From a bacterium (lineage in GTDB: Bacteria; Bacillota; Clostridia; Oscillospirales; Ruminococcaceae): a stretch of DNA of 64,000 nt. This document shows positions 26,431 to 35,027 of the stretch, piece by piece. Location: NCBI GenBank assembly GCA_004561545.1, contig SFVK01000005.1, forward strand, positions 1 through 64,000, read 5' to 3'. The position numbers and the translations under genes are program-made. The first letter of the stretch is position 1. Every line of letters starts with the position of its first letter. The notes below the pieces were generated by a model that saw only the letters and a list, made by a program, of their open reading frames with translations, did not search any database and was not told where the DNA came from.

Positions 26431-27303
26431 TCACACCTTCACCTCCTCGGGCATTTCAGGCGCGTGGCAGGGTGCTTCCGTGAAGTCGGGCACCGGCAAA
26501 GGCGCGGGGGCGTCGATGGGGATGCGCACGGTATATTCCAGATACCCATCCCCCTGCCCGCAGCTGGTCACGGCGTTGATGCCCTTCTGGGTCATCATAT
26601 CCACCGCGTGCTGAAGGGTATTGACAAAGAGCCGCACATCCCCCACCATGGGCACGGTGCGGCGGCATGGCCCCGGCGCGTCTTTGGGCGCGGCCAACAT
26701 GGTATCCACCAGACGGTCCGCCTCCCGGACGCTGAGTTTGTCCCGCACCATCTTTTCCAGCGCAGCGGTGCGGCGGCTCTCCGGCAGGCGCAGCACCGCC
26801 CGGGCATGGCGCTCCGTCAACCCGCCGCCGGTGCAGAGCTGCTGCTGTTCCGGGGTCAGGCTGAGCAGCCGCAGCTTGTTGGCCAGCGCCGGCTGGCTCA
26901 GCCCCAGACGTCGCGCCGCCTCCGCCTGGGTGCAGCCCCACAGCCGGATGACCTCCCGGATCCCCCGGGCGGTGTCAAAGGGGTCCAGCTGGGCCCGCTG
27001 GATGTTCTCCAGCAGCCCCAGCGCCGCAGACTCGGTGTCATTATAGTCCGTCAGGATGGCCGGTACCTTTTCCAGCTTGGCCAGGCGGCAGGCCCGCAGC
27101 CGCCGCTCCCCCGCCACCAGCTGGTACTTGTGAATCCCTGTGCGCCGCACGCTGATGGGCTGCAACAGGCCGTTCTGCAAAATGCTCACCGCCAGGGCGG
27201 CGATCTCGGTCTCATCAAAGGCGGTGCGCGCCTGATAGGGGGATGGTTCAATCTGATCCACCGGCAGCATGACGATCTTGCCGGGCTTGTCTTTCTTGGC
27301 CAT
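26431..27303 (-). CDS. noc: Noc-like ParB paralogue (nucleoid occlusion)
   Basis: This 290-residue second ParB-type protein has VDQIEPSPYQARTAFDETE, NGLLQPISVRR, QLVAGERRLRACRLA (GERRxRA CTP motif) and the helix-turn-helix CTQAEAARRLGLSQPALANKLRLL. Its place between parA and rsmG is that of noc in Bacillus; Noc blocks Z-ring formation over the nucleoid. The C-terminus (about 215-290) differs from ParB. The Noc-type membrane helix at the N-terminus is not obvious (MAKKDKPGKIVMLPV), so a plain ParB duplicate is the alternative. ATG 27303 follows GGAGG by five bases. Confidence 0.75.
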   Translation of the reverse strand: MAKKDKPGKIVMLPVDQIEPSPYQARTAFDETEIAALAVSILQNGLLQPISVRRTGIHKYQLVAGERRLRACRLAKLEKVPAILTDYNDTESAALGLLENIQRAQLDPFDTARGIREVIRLWGCTQAEAARRLGLSQPALANKLRLLSLTPEQQQLCTGGGLTERHARAVLRLPESRRTAALEKMVRDKLSVREADRLVDTMLAAPKDAPGPCRRTVPMVGDVRLFVNTLQHAVDMMTQKGINAVTSCGQGDGYLEYTVRIPIDAPAPLPVPDFTEAPCHAPEMPEEVKV

Positions 27304-27384
27304 GGAAACCTCCATATGTAACTGTGGGGAACGATCCCGCCCCCGTCCGGCGTGCGGCCGGGCCCGGCGCGGAATTGCCCAATC

Positions 27385-27428
27385 AAAAACCCTGTGCTCC
27401 TATTCAAAAGGATAGCACAGGGTTTTTC
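27385..27428 (-). terminator. Terminator behind rsmG
   Basis: AAAAACCCTGTGCT paired with AGCACAGGGTTTTT around a 15-base loop; the minus strand continues with a T run. It separates rsmG from the noc-like gene, which therefore needs its own promoter. Confidence 0.8.
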
Positions 27429-27475
27429 CCAATTCCAGAAATTTCGTTCGACGCCATTCGGGCCGCAGCGGGGGG

Positions 27476-28180
27476 TTAAAGCGGTTTTTTTGCAATTTTT
27501 CCGCCGTTCCGGGGATATACGGTCGGAGTCTGCGATATTTTTTTGCAGACCACCAGCCGCCGCTCGCTGCCGTCCGGCAGCGTGAAGGCCCGGGTTTCCC
27601 GATACTCCCCGCCCAGGCGGCGCAGGGCGTTGGCGGACCCGGCGCGCTCGGCATCGGCGTCCGGCCCCTTCATGGCAAGGAAAGTCCCCCCCACCCGCAC
27701 CAGCGGCAGGCAGTATTCGCAGAGCACCGGCAGCGCGGCCACCGCCCGGGCGCTGGCCACGTCAAAGACTTCCCGCCACTGTTTGCGGGCGGCCTCCTCG
27801 GCGCGCTCTTTGGCAAACTCCACGCCGGTCAGCCCCAGTTCGCCGCAGAGATATCGCAGAAACTCCACCCGCTTGCCGGTGGGTTCCATCAGGGTCAGTT
27901 GCAGCTCCGGCTTGTAGATTTTGGCCACCACGCCGGGGAACCCCGCGCCGGTGCCCACGTCCACCAGCCGGCCCGCCACCTCGGGCTGGGCGGCAAAGAG
28001 CAGGCTGTCGACAAAATGGCGGTCCTCGATACCCTCGGGGGTGGTGATGGCGGTGAGGTTCACCTTTTGGTTATAGTCCACCAGAAGCCGGGCGTAGCGG
28101 TCCAGCAGATCCAGCTGCGCCCCGGTCAGGGCAATGTTCCACGTGAAACATTTTTCGGCCAGGCGGTTTTTGTCAATCAT
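27476..28180 (-). CDS. rsmG: 16S rRNA (guanine527-N7)-methyltransferase
   Basis: The 234-residue SAM-dependent enzyme has NQKVNLTAITTPEGIEDRHFVDSLL, then the SAM loop LVDVGTGAGFPGVVAKI, LMEPTGKRVEFL, and ASARAVAALPVL. It methylates G527 in 16S rRNA; loss gives low-level streptomycin resistance in relatives. ATG at 28180 overlaps the mnmG stop by eight bases. A parS site lies inside its first codons. Confidence 0.94.
   Translation of the reverse strand: MIDKNRLAEKCFTWNIALTGAQLDLLDRYARLLVDYNQKVNLTAITTPEGIEDRHFVDSLLFAAQPEVAGRLVDVGTGAGFPGVVAKIYKPELQLTLMEPTGKRVEFLRYLCGELGLTGVEFAKERAEEAARKQWREVFDVASARAVAALPVLCEYCLPLVRVGGTFLAMKGPDADAERAGSANALRRLGGEYRETRAFTLPDGSERRLVVCKKISQTPTVYPRNGGKIAKKPL
28135..28150. 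other. parS site inside the start of rsmG
   Basis: TGTTCCACGTGAAACA, identical to the consensus Bacillus parS, within codons 11-16 of rsmG. It lies 1.9 kb from the first site. Confidence 0.9.
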
Positions 28181-30068
28181 GGGTTTCTCCTTCCCTGTGG
28201 TTGCGCCGCAGCAGCGCCACCGACAGCTGGGCCACATCGCTGGGGCTGACCCCCGGGATGCGCCCGGCCTGGGCCAGCGTGCGGGGGCGGATTTTGCTCA
28301 GCTTCTCCCGCGCTTCCAGCGTCAGCGTTTCCAGCGGGGCATAATCAAAGTCGTCGGGGATGGCCACATTCTCGTGGCGCTGCACCTCCCGGATGGTGCG
28401 CTGCTCCCGGGCAATGTACCCGGCGTAGCGCAGCTCCGTCTCGATGCGCAGCGCCATGGTGGGGGTGACGCCCTCCCCCCGGCCGATGACCTTCGCCACC
28501 AGCCCGTAATCGATGCCGGGGCGCTTGAGCAGCTCGGCCGCGGTGCCGCCGCTCTCCCCCAGGGCGGCGCGCTGCGCATCGGTGGCCGCCGCCCTGAGCC
28601 GGGCCAGGGGAACCTTGGTGGTCTCCAGCCGGTGGACCTCGGCGTTCTTGACGGCCATGTCCCGGGTGAAGGCCGCCCAGCGCTCATCGTCCACCAGACC
28701 GTATTCCCGGCCGATGGGGGTCAGCCGCTCGTCGGCGTTGTCCTGCCGCAGGCTCAGGCGGTACTCGCTGCGGCTGGTCATCATGCGGTAGGGGTCCATG
28801 ACGCCCTTGGTTACCAGGTCATCCACCAGCGTGCCCAGATAGGAGGTGTGCCGCGCCAGCACCAGCTCGGATTGGCCCAGCGCGTGGCGGGCGGCGTTCA
28901 GCCCGGCCAGCAGGCCCTGGGCAGCGGCTTCCTCGTAGCCGGAGGTGCCGTTGAACTGCCCCGCACCGTAGACGCCCCGCACCACCTTGCTCTCCAGCGT
29001 GGGCAGAAGGCTGGTGGGGTCCACGCAGTCGTATTCGATGGCGTAGGCGGGGCGCATGATTTCCAGATGCTCAAAGCCCTCGATGGTGCGGTACATGGCG
29101 TTCTGCACGCTCTCGGGCAGAGAGGAGCTCATGCCCTGAAGGTACATCTCCTCGGTGTCCTCACCGCAGGGCTCCACAAAGATGGGGTGACGGTCCTTGT
29201 CGGGAAAGCGCACCACCTTGTCCTCAATGGAGGGGCAGTAGCGCGGGCCCACGCCCTGAATGTCCCCGCCGTAGAGCGGCGATCGGGACAGGTTGTCCAG
29301 AATGACCCGGTGGGTGGCGGCGTTGGTGTAGGCCACATAGCAGTCCACCTTGTTGTGCATGGCGCCGTGGGTCAGAAAGCTGAAGGGCTGCAGCAGCTCC
29401 TCGGGGTCGCCGGGCTGGCATTCCAGCCGGGAAAAGTCAATGCTGCGCCGGTGGACCCGGGCGGGGGTGCCCGTCTTGAACCGCCGCAGCGGAAAGCCCT
29501 TGCGCACCAGATCCCGGGTCAGCGCCGTGGCGGCGTGCTGGCCGTCCGGCCCGCCGTCATAGTGGGTCTCCCCCACAAAAATCCGCCCGCCCAGCGCCGT
29601 GCCGGTGGCAATGACCACGCACTTGCAGGCATAGTAGCCGTTCAGATTGGTAAAGACGCCGCACACATGGCCGTCCCGCACATCAATGCCGGTGATCTCC
29701 CCCTGATGCAGTTCCAGGTTGGGGGTCTGTTCCAGCGCGTGCTTCATCCAGATGTGGTACCGCTTGCGGTCGGTCTGTACCCGCAGGCTGTGTACCGCAG
29801 GGCCTTTGCCCCGGTTGAGCATTTTGCTCTGCAAAAAGGTGGCGTCGGCGGCCAGGCCCATCAGCCCGCCCAGCGCGTCAATCTCCCGCACCAGATGCCC
29901 CTTGGCGGTGCCGCCGATGGAGGGGTTGCAGGGCATATTGCCGATAAAATCCAGCGTCAGCGTAAAGACGGCGGTCCTGGCCCCCAGCACGGCGGCCGCG
30001 TGGCCTGCCTCGATGCCGGCATGGCCCGCGCCGATCACAATGACGTCATAACTTCCCAAACAATCCAT
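28173..30068 (-). CDS. mnmG: tRNA uridine-34 carboxymethylaminomethyl modification enzyme MnmG (GidA)
   Basis: The 631-residue FAD protein begins YDVIVIGAGHAGIEAGHAAA (FAD Rossmann) and has the family blocks NPSIGGTAKGHLVREIDALGG (key parts NPSIGG and AKGHLVREIDA), FKTGTPARV, RYCPSIEDK and the C-terminal helical tRNA/MnmE-binding domain (EQRTIREVQRHENV; SPSDVAQLSVAL). With MnmE it makes cmnm5U at the wobble position. It lies between mnmE and rsmG as in most Firmicutes. Full length. Confidence 0.96.
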   Translation of the reverse strand: MDCLGSYDVIVIGAGHAGIEAGHAAAVLGARTAVFTLTLDFIGNMPCNPSIGGTAKGHLVREIDALGGLMGLAADATFLQSKMLNRGKGPAVHSLRVQTDRKRYHIWMKHALEQTPNLELHQGEITGIDVRDGHVCGVFTNLNGYYACKCVVIATGTALGGRIFVGETHYDGGPDGQHAATALTRDLVRKGFPLRRFKTGTPARVHRRSIDFSRLECQPGDPEELLQPFSFLTHGAMHNKVDCYVAYTNAATHRVILDNLSRSPLYGGDIQGVGPRYCPSIEDKVVRFPDKDRHPIFVEPCGEDTEEMYLQGMSSSLPESVQNAMYRTIEGFEHLEIMRPAYAIEYDCVDPTSLLPTLESKVVRGVYGAGQFNGTSGYEEAAAQGLLAGLNAARHALGQSELVLARHTSYLGTLVDDLVTKGVMDPYRMMTSRSEYRLSLRQDNADERLTPIGREYGLVDDERWAAFTRDMAVKNAEVHRLETTKVPLARLRAAATDAQRAALGESGGTAAELLKRPGIDYGLVAKVIGRGEGVTPTMALRIETELRYAGYIAREQRTIREVQRHENVAIPDDFDYAPLETLTLEAREKLSKIRPRTLAQAGRIPGVSPSDVAQLSVALLRRNHREGETHD

Positions 30069-30094
30069 GAAAAAAGCCTCTGTCTGTGTTCGTG

Positions 30095-31486
30095 TTATTT
30101 GCCCACGCAGAAGGTGGAAAATACCTCATCCAGCGTGGCCTCGGTGGCGTCCTCGCCGGTCAGGCGGGCCAGCGCCCGCTGGGCGTCCGCCAGGCAGACC
30201 CCTGCCGCGTCCAGCCCATAGCCGCCGCGCTGGCTGTCCAGCGCCTCCTGCAGAGCGTCCCGGGCTTCCCGGGCAGCGGTGAGCTGGCGGGCACTGCACA
30301 GCGCCGCCGCGTTGGGGTCCAGATGGGCGGTGCCCAGCAGCCGGGCCACCGCGTCGCACAGCGGCTGCAGGCTGGCGCTGTCTTTGGCACACAGGGCCAG
30401 TACGGTTTTAAAGTAGGGCGCCAGCGCCTGCCGGGCGGCGGCCACCGCCTCCCCCTGCCCCGCCAGATCCTGCTTGTTGAGGATGGCCAGCGCGGGGCGG
30501 CCCTGGCAGCGGCGGGCAATCTCCAAATCCTCGGGGGTCAGCGGCTCGCCCAGGTCAAAGACCGCCAGAACCAGACCGGCCTCCTCCAGTTTTTTCCAGC
30601 TGCGGCGGATGCCCTCGGCCTCCACCGCGTCGGCCCCGGCGTCCCGCACACCGGCGGTGTCAAAGAGGTTAAGCCGGATGCCGGTATCCCCCAGCATGAC
30701 AGCCTGCTCCAGCACGTCCCGGGTGGTCCCGGCGATGGGGGTCACGATGGCCCGGTCAAACCCGGCCAGCAGGTTGAGCAGTGTGCTCTTGCCCACGTTG
30801 GGCCGGCCCAGCAGCACACAGTCCACCCCGTGGCGCAGCACCGCCCCCGCGCCGTAGGAATCAATCAGGTCGTTCAGCGCCCCGATCTGCTCCTCCAGCG
30901 TGAGGGTCAGCTCGCCCTCCGAAAGCTCCGGCACATCCTCCTCGGGATAGTCAATCCAGGCGGTCATGTGGGCGGCCAGCGTTTGCAGCGCCGCCTGGAT
31001 GCCGCTGATGCGCCTTGCCAGCGACCCGTCCAGCGCGGTTTTGGCCAGCGCCGCGCCCTGACGGCCATTGGCGGAGATCACCTCCATCACGGCCTCGGCC
31101 TGGGTCAGGCTGAGCTTGCCGTTCTCCAGCGCGCGGCGGGTGAACTCCCCCGGCCCGGCCGGGACGGCCCCCGCCAGATAGAGCGCCTCCAGCAGCCCCC
31201 CGGCCATGGCGCTGCCGCCGTGGACCGAAAGCTCGATGACATCCTCCCCGGTATAGCTGTGGGGCGCGCGGTAGAACAGCGCCACGGTCTGGTCCATCTC
31301 GACCCCGCGCAGCAGATAGTGGCCCAGCAGGGCGGTGTAGCCCCTGGCGGCGGCCACGGTTTTGGCGGCGTGGACCGGGCGGAACACCCGCTCCACAATG
31401 GGATAGCTTTCCGGCCCCGAGACGCGCACCACCGCGATGCCCCCCTCCCCGGGCGGCGTCGCCAGCGCACAGATGGTGGACGGCAT
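30095..31486 (-). CDS. mnmE: tRNA modification GTPase MnmE (TrmE)
   Basis: The 463-residue protein has the N-terminal folate-binding domain (TICALATPPGEGGIAVVRVSG; GEFTRRALENGKLSL), a helical domain and an inserted G domain (about 215-380: GRPNVGKSTLLNLL, TPIAGTTRDVLEQ, LFDTAGVRD, NKQDL), ending with the catalytic C-terminus FCVGK. It works as a dimer with MnmG. ATG at 31486 follows GAAAGGGGAGAGGGAA; a frame extending to 31798 is not coding. First gene of the mnmE-mnmG-rsmG transcript. Confidence 0.96.
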   Translation of the reverse strand: MPSTICALATPPGEGGIAVVRVSGPESYPIVERVFRPVHAAKTVAAARGYTALLGHYLLRGVEMDQTVALFYRAPHSYTGEDVIELSVHGGSAMAGGLLEALYLAGAVPAGPGEFTRRALENGKLSLTQAEAVMEVISANGRQGAALAKTALDGSLARRISGIQAALQTLAAHMTAWIDYPEEDVPELSEGELTLTLEEQIGALNDLIDSYGAGAVLRHGVDCVLLGRPNVGKSTLLNLLAGFDRAIVTPIAGTTRDVLEQAVMLGDTGIRLNLFDTAGVRDAGADAVEAEGIRRSWKKLEEAGLVLAVFDLGEPLTPEDLEIARRCQGRPALAILNKQDLAGQGEAVAAARQALAPYFKTVLALCAKDSASLQPLCDAVARLLGTAHLDPNAAALCSARQLTAAREARDALQEALDSQRGGYGLDAAGVCLADAQRALARLTGEDATEATLDEVFSTFCVGK

Positions 31487-31611
31487 TTCCCTCTCCCCTT
31501 TCGCAAACTTTCTCATCCTAAGAATACCACAAAATTGAAGAAAAAAGAAGAAAGGAGCAGCAAAAAATCCGATCCTTTCTTCAGGGCTGGAATTTTTACC
31601 GGCAGGCAGCA

Positions 31612-31680
31612 AAAACGGCCCCGCAGACCGGAAAGCAACCGATGCATGGGGCAAGGGTTCTTCCGGCACGCGGGGCCGCA
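31612..31680 (-). terminator. Terminator of the licT-ptsG operon
   Basis: A long stem with GGCCCCGC and CCGGAA paired with TTCCGG and GCGGGGCC, followed on the minus strand by GTTTTTG. It begins ten bases after the PTS gene stop. Confidence 0.75.
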
Positions 31681-31689
31681 GGGGCGGGG

Positions 31690-33825
31690 TTACGCTTTGA
31701 TTTCCAGCAGCTTCTGCCCGGCTTTGACGGGACCGGTGGCGAGGGGCTGAATGGATTGGTAGTCGTCGGTGTTGCAGACAATCATGGGGGTGGTACACAG
31801 ATAACCGGCGGCCTTGATGGCGTCCATCTCAAAGGTCAGCAGCAGGTCGCCCTGTTTGACCTTCTGGCCGGCGGAAACCCCGACTGTAAAGTGCTGGCCT
31901 GCCAGCTTGACGGTGTCGATGCCCACATGCAGCAGCAGCTCGACGCCCTCTGTCGTGGTCATGCCGATGGCGTGTTTGGAATCAAACACATTGTCAATCA
32001 CCCCGTCGGCGGGGGCAAACAGCTTGCCCTCCTCCGGCTCCACGGCCACGCCGTCGCCCAGCACGCAGGCGGCAAAGGCTTCGTCCTTCACCTCGTTCAT
32101 GGGCACCACCACGCCGTTCATCGGCGAGACCAGCACCGCGTCCTTCGCGTTGGCGGTGGGGGCGGATTCCCTGGCGGGCGCGGGCGCGGCAGCTTTGGCG
32201 GAGGCGGGACCGATGGCGGCGGCCTCCGGGGTTTCCATAAAGTCCACCAGGTTGGATTTGATGACCGCCACCTGGGGCCCGTAAATCACCTGAATGCCGT
32301 TGCCCTTGTGGACCACGCCGGAGGCGCCCGACGCCTTGAGGGTGGCGTCGCTGACCTTGTCCGCATCCAACACCGTCACGCGCAGACGGGTGGCGCAGCA
32401 GTCCACATCCGAAATGTTGGCCTTGCCGCCCAGGCCCTCCAGAATGCAGGCGGAAACGGGATCGCTGACGGCAGGGGCGGAGCCGTCGGGGCCGACGCCG
32501 GTCTTGGCCTTGAAGTCCGAGCGGGTGTAGAGTTTGGTCTCCTCGTCGTCCTCCTCCCGGCCGGGGGTCTTGAGGTTCATCTTGGTGATCATGAAGTAGA
32601 ATGTGAAGTAGTACAGCAAGAAATACCCGATGCCCACAATCACAATCCAGATCCAGTTGGTCTTGGCGTTGCCCTGCATGATGCCGAACAGCGTCAGGTC
32701 AATCAGGCCGCCCGAGAAGGTCATGCCGACGCCCACGTTCAGGATGTGCATGAGCATATAGGAAAGGCCGGCATAGATGCAGTGGACCACATACATGGCG
32801 GGCGCCACAAAGAGGAAGGTAAATTCCAGCGGCTCGGTGATGCCGGTGAGCATGGAAGTCAGCGCCGCCGAGATCAGCAGGCCGCCCACCGTCTTGCGCT
32901 TTTCCGGTTTGGCGGTGCGGTACATGGCCAGCGCGGCGCCGGGCAGGCCAAAGATCATCAGCGGGAACTTGCCCGCCATAAACCGGGTGGCTTCCACCGA
33001 GAAGACGGTGGTGTTTTTGGAAGCCAGCTCCGCAAAGAAGATGTTCTGCGCGCCCTGAACGGTCACGCCGTCCACCACCGCAGTGCCGCCCACGGCGGTC
33101 TGCCAGAACGGCATATAGAACACATGATGTAGGCCAAAGGGGATCAGCGCACGCTCGGTCACACCGTAAATCCAGGTGCCTAGGTACCCCGAGCGGATGA
33201 CCAGGTTGCCCAGCAGCGTGATGGCGTTCTGGACCACCGGCCAGACATAGAACAGCGCGATGCCCACCACCAGAAAGACGGCGGTGGAGATGATGGGCAC
33301 AAACCGGGTGCCGCCAAAGAAGGAGAGAACCTGGGGCAGCTGAATTTTATAGAACCGGTTGTGCAGAGCCGCCACGCCCAGGCCCACAATGATGCCGCCG
33401 AACACGCCCATCTGCAGCGTGGTGATGCCCAGCATACTCGTGGTGGAGTTGGGGGCCATGGCCTCCACGCCGCCCCTGGCGTTGATCATGGCGCTGATGG
33501 CGGTGTTCATGACCAGATAGGCGATGGCGCCGGACAGGGCCGCCACCTCCTTTTCCTTTTTGGCCATGCCGATGGCCACGCCCATGGCAAAGAGCAGGGC
33601 CAGGTTGTTGAAGATGGCGCTGCCGCACTGGTTCATGATATCCAGCACGGTATAGATGACGGTGCCTTCATGGATCAGCCCGGTCAGGCCGTAGGTTTCC
33701 AGCATGGTCTGGTTGGTGAAGGAGCTGCCCACACCCAGCAGCAGGCCCGCCACCGGCAGCAGGGCGATGGGCAGCATAAAGGACCGCCCCACGCGCTGCA
33801 GCACGCCAAAGATTTTGTCTTTCAC
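31690..33825 (-). CDS. ptsG: PTS transporter EIICBA, glucose family
   Basis: The 711-residue membrane protein imports and phosphorylates a hexose. Domain order is EIIC (about 1-410, some ten membrane segments; RVGRSFMLPIALLPVAGLLLG with the family start FGVLQRVG, and the ITEPLEF signature), EIIB (about 455-535; the phosphorylated Cys in ISDVDCCATRLRV), an Ala/Pro linker, and EIIA (about 560-711; HVGIDTVKL with the active His). The substrate is probably glucose, but N-acetylglucosamine or maltose types look alike. GTG start after GGGAGG. Downstream of licT and likely controlled by its antiterminator. Confidence 0.88.
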   Translation of the reverse strand: MKDKIFGVLQRVGRSFMLPIALLPVAGLLLGVGSSFTNQTMLETYGLTGLIHEGTVIYTVLDIMNQCGSAIFNNLALLFAMGVAIGMAKKEKEVAALSGAIAYLVMNTAISAMINARGGVEAMAPNSTTSMLGITTLQMGVFGGIIVGLGVAALHNRFYKIQLPQVLSFFGGTRFVPIISTAVFLVVGIALFYVWPVVQNAITLLGNLVIRSGYLGTWIYGVTERALIPFGLHHVFYMPFWQTAVGGTAVVDGVTVQGAQNIFFAELASKNTTVFSVEATRFMAGKFPLMIFGLPGAALAMYRTAKPEKRKTVGGLLISAALTSMLTGITEPLEFTFLFVAPAMYVVHCIYAGLSYMLMHILNVGVGMTFSGGLIDLTLFGIMQGNAKTNWIWIVIVGIGYFLLYYFTFYFMITKMNLKTPGREEDDEETKLYTRSDFKAKTGVGPDGSAPAVSDPVSACILEGLGGKANISDVDCCATRLRVTVLDADKVSDATLKASGASGVVHKGNGIQVIYGPQVAVIKSNLVDFMETPEAAAIGPASAKAAAPAPARESAPTANAKDAVLVSPMNGVVVPMNEVKDEAFAACVLGDGVAVEPEEGKLFAPADGVIDNVFDSKHAIGMTTTEGVELLLHVGIDTVKLAGQHFTVGVSAGQKVKQGDLLLTFEMDAIKAAGYLCTTPMIVCNTDDYQSIQPLATGPVKAGQKLLEIKA

Positions 33826-33898
33826 GAAATGATTCCTCCCTTGTTTGTGAGATGGGCAGGGGCTTTTCCTGCCCTTCTATGACGTCCGCCGCACCCGG

Positions 33899-34783
33899 TC
33901 AGGGCTTGGCGGCTGGTCCCGGTTCCAACGGAATTTCTTCCGTGCTGCCTGCCACCCGCTTAAGATGGATGGTCAGGTAGATGAGCTCCTCGCCGGAAAG
34001 CTCTTTGCCGCAGCTGCTGCGCACATAGTCCGCAATGCAAAGTGCGCACCGGTAGTGCTCCTTGCAGTTGCGGGCAATGAGCTGGCGGAACATTGCGTCA
34101 TGTTCGTCGCTGGAATCCGACATCATCTTGCCCTGGAACAGCCGCTGGGCAAAGTAGCGCAGATGAACCACAAACCGGCTGAACGCCAGCGAGTCCCGAT
34201 CAAAGCTGCGGCGGTAGTAGGCTTCCACCACCCGGATGACACTTTCGATCAGGCGGGTGATTTCATACATCTCGCTCATCTCGGTGTTGAGCTCAGCGTT
34301 GACGATGTGCAGCGCCAGAAAGGACGCTTCCTCCTCGGGCAGCGCCACGCCCAGGCGGCGGTCAATCTCCTGCAGGCACCACCGGCCCAGGGCATATTCT
34401 GCCGGATAATAGCTCATGACGGCGCCCTGCAGAGGATTGTCAAAGGCAATCCCCTGTTCCTGGCGGCGGATGGCAAAGCTGATATGGTCCGCCATGGTGA
34501 TGAGCAGTGACTCGTTCAGCGGCTGGCGAAGCTCGCTGCGGATATGATCCACCAGCGTCTGCGTCAGTTCCAGATGCTCCAGCGGGATCTGCTCAATCAG
34601 TTCCCGCAGCCGCTGCTGTTTGATTTTGTCTACCATGCGGTAGACCTTCTCCACCCGGGACTCATCCACCCGCTCACCGGTCTTGCGCTGGTAGCCGATC
34701 CCGCGCCCTGTGACGATAATCTCGGACCCGTCCTCGTCCACGGCACAGAGAATATTATTATTGATGACCCGTTTGACCCGCAA
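33899..34783 (-). CDS. licT: BglG/LicT-family transcription antiterminator
   Basis: The 294-residue protein has the RNA-binding CAT domain (VKRVINNNILCAVDEDGSEIIV, GRGIGYQRKTG) and two PRD domains with the phosphorylated His residues (LPLEHLELTQTLVDHI; ALHIVNAEL; FVVHLRYFAQRLF). When not inhibited by the PTS it binds the RAT hairpin and prevents termination. The RAT/terminator lies immediately upstream, and the PTS gene 73 bases downstream, so the pair is self-controlled. TTG start, after GGGGAGG. Whether it is GlcT- or LicT-like cannot be told by eye. Confidence 0.9.
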   Translation of the reverse strand: MRVKRVINNNILCAVDEDGSEIIVTGRGIGYQRKTGERVDESRVEKVYRMVDKIKQQRLRELIEQIPLEHLELTQTLVDHIRSELRQPLNESLLITMADHISFAIRRQEQGIAFDNPLQGAVMSYYPAEYALGRWCLQEIDRRLGVALPEEEASFLALHIVNAELNTEMSEMYEITRLIESVIRVVEAYYRRSFDRDSLAFSRFVVHLRYFAQRLFQGKMMSDSSDEHDAMFRQLIARNCKEHYRCALCIADYVRSSCGKELSGEELIYLTIHLKRVAGSTEEIPLEPGPAAKP

Positions 34784-34800
34784 AAACCGTGCCTCCCCTA

Positions 34801-34884
34801 AAAAAACAGACCAGCCCCGCCCCGCCTCCGAAAAAGAAGACTTTGGAACAGAGTTGGTCTAGCCCGCATTATCGGTAACAATCC
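34801..34884 (-). promoter_or_regulatory. RAT antiterminator site overlapping an intrinsic terminator
   Basis: On the minus strand GGATTGTTACCGATAATGCG (from 34884), then GGCTAGACC: the ribonucleic antiterminator pattern of the BglG family. Its 3' part (AGACCA) is also the first arm of a terminator whose second arm is TGGTCTG, followed by seven T. The two folds exclude each other, the classic switch. Confidence 0.85.
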
Positions 34885-34903
34885 AACGGTATTATGTACA
34901 ATA

Positions 34904-34932
34904 AAAATATCATATCCGGGGGGAAAAGTCAA
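34904..34932 (-). promoter_or_regulatory. Promoter of licT-ptsG
   Basis: TTGACT (34927-34932), 17-base spacer, TATTTT (34904-34909) on the minus strand; about 20 bases before the RAT site. Confidence 0.6.
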
Positions 34933-35027
34933 TTGGTTGAAGAGAGGAAAGAAATTTTTGGGGAAAGCGCACAAATGGGGAGGGTGGAGTTTGGGAAATT
35001 AGGCGGAAGGCTGCGGGCGGGGCAAGG

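Noticed and set aside
31690..33825. Possible second RAT site between licT and the PTS gene
   Set aside because: Only a plain GGGCAGG/CCTGCCC hairpin is present; no GGATTGTTAC-type sequence.
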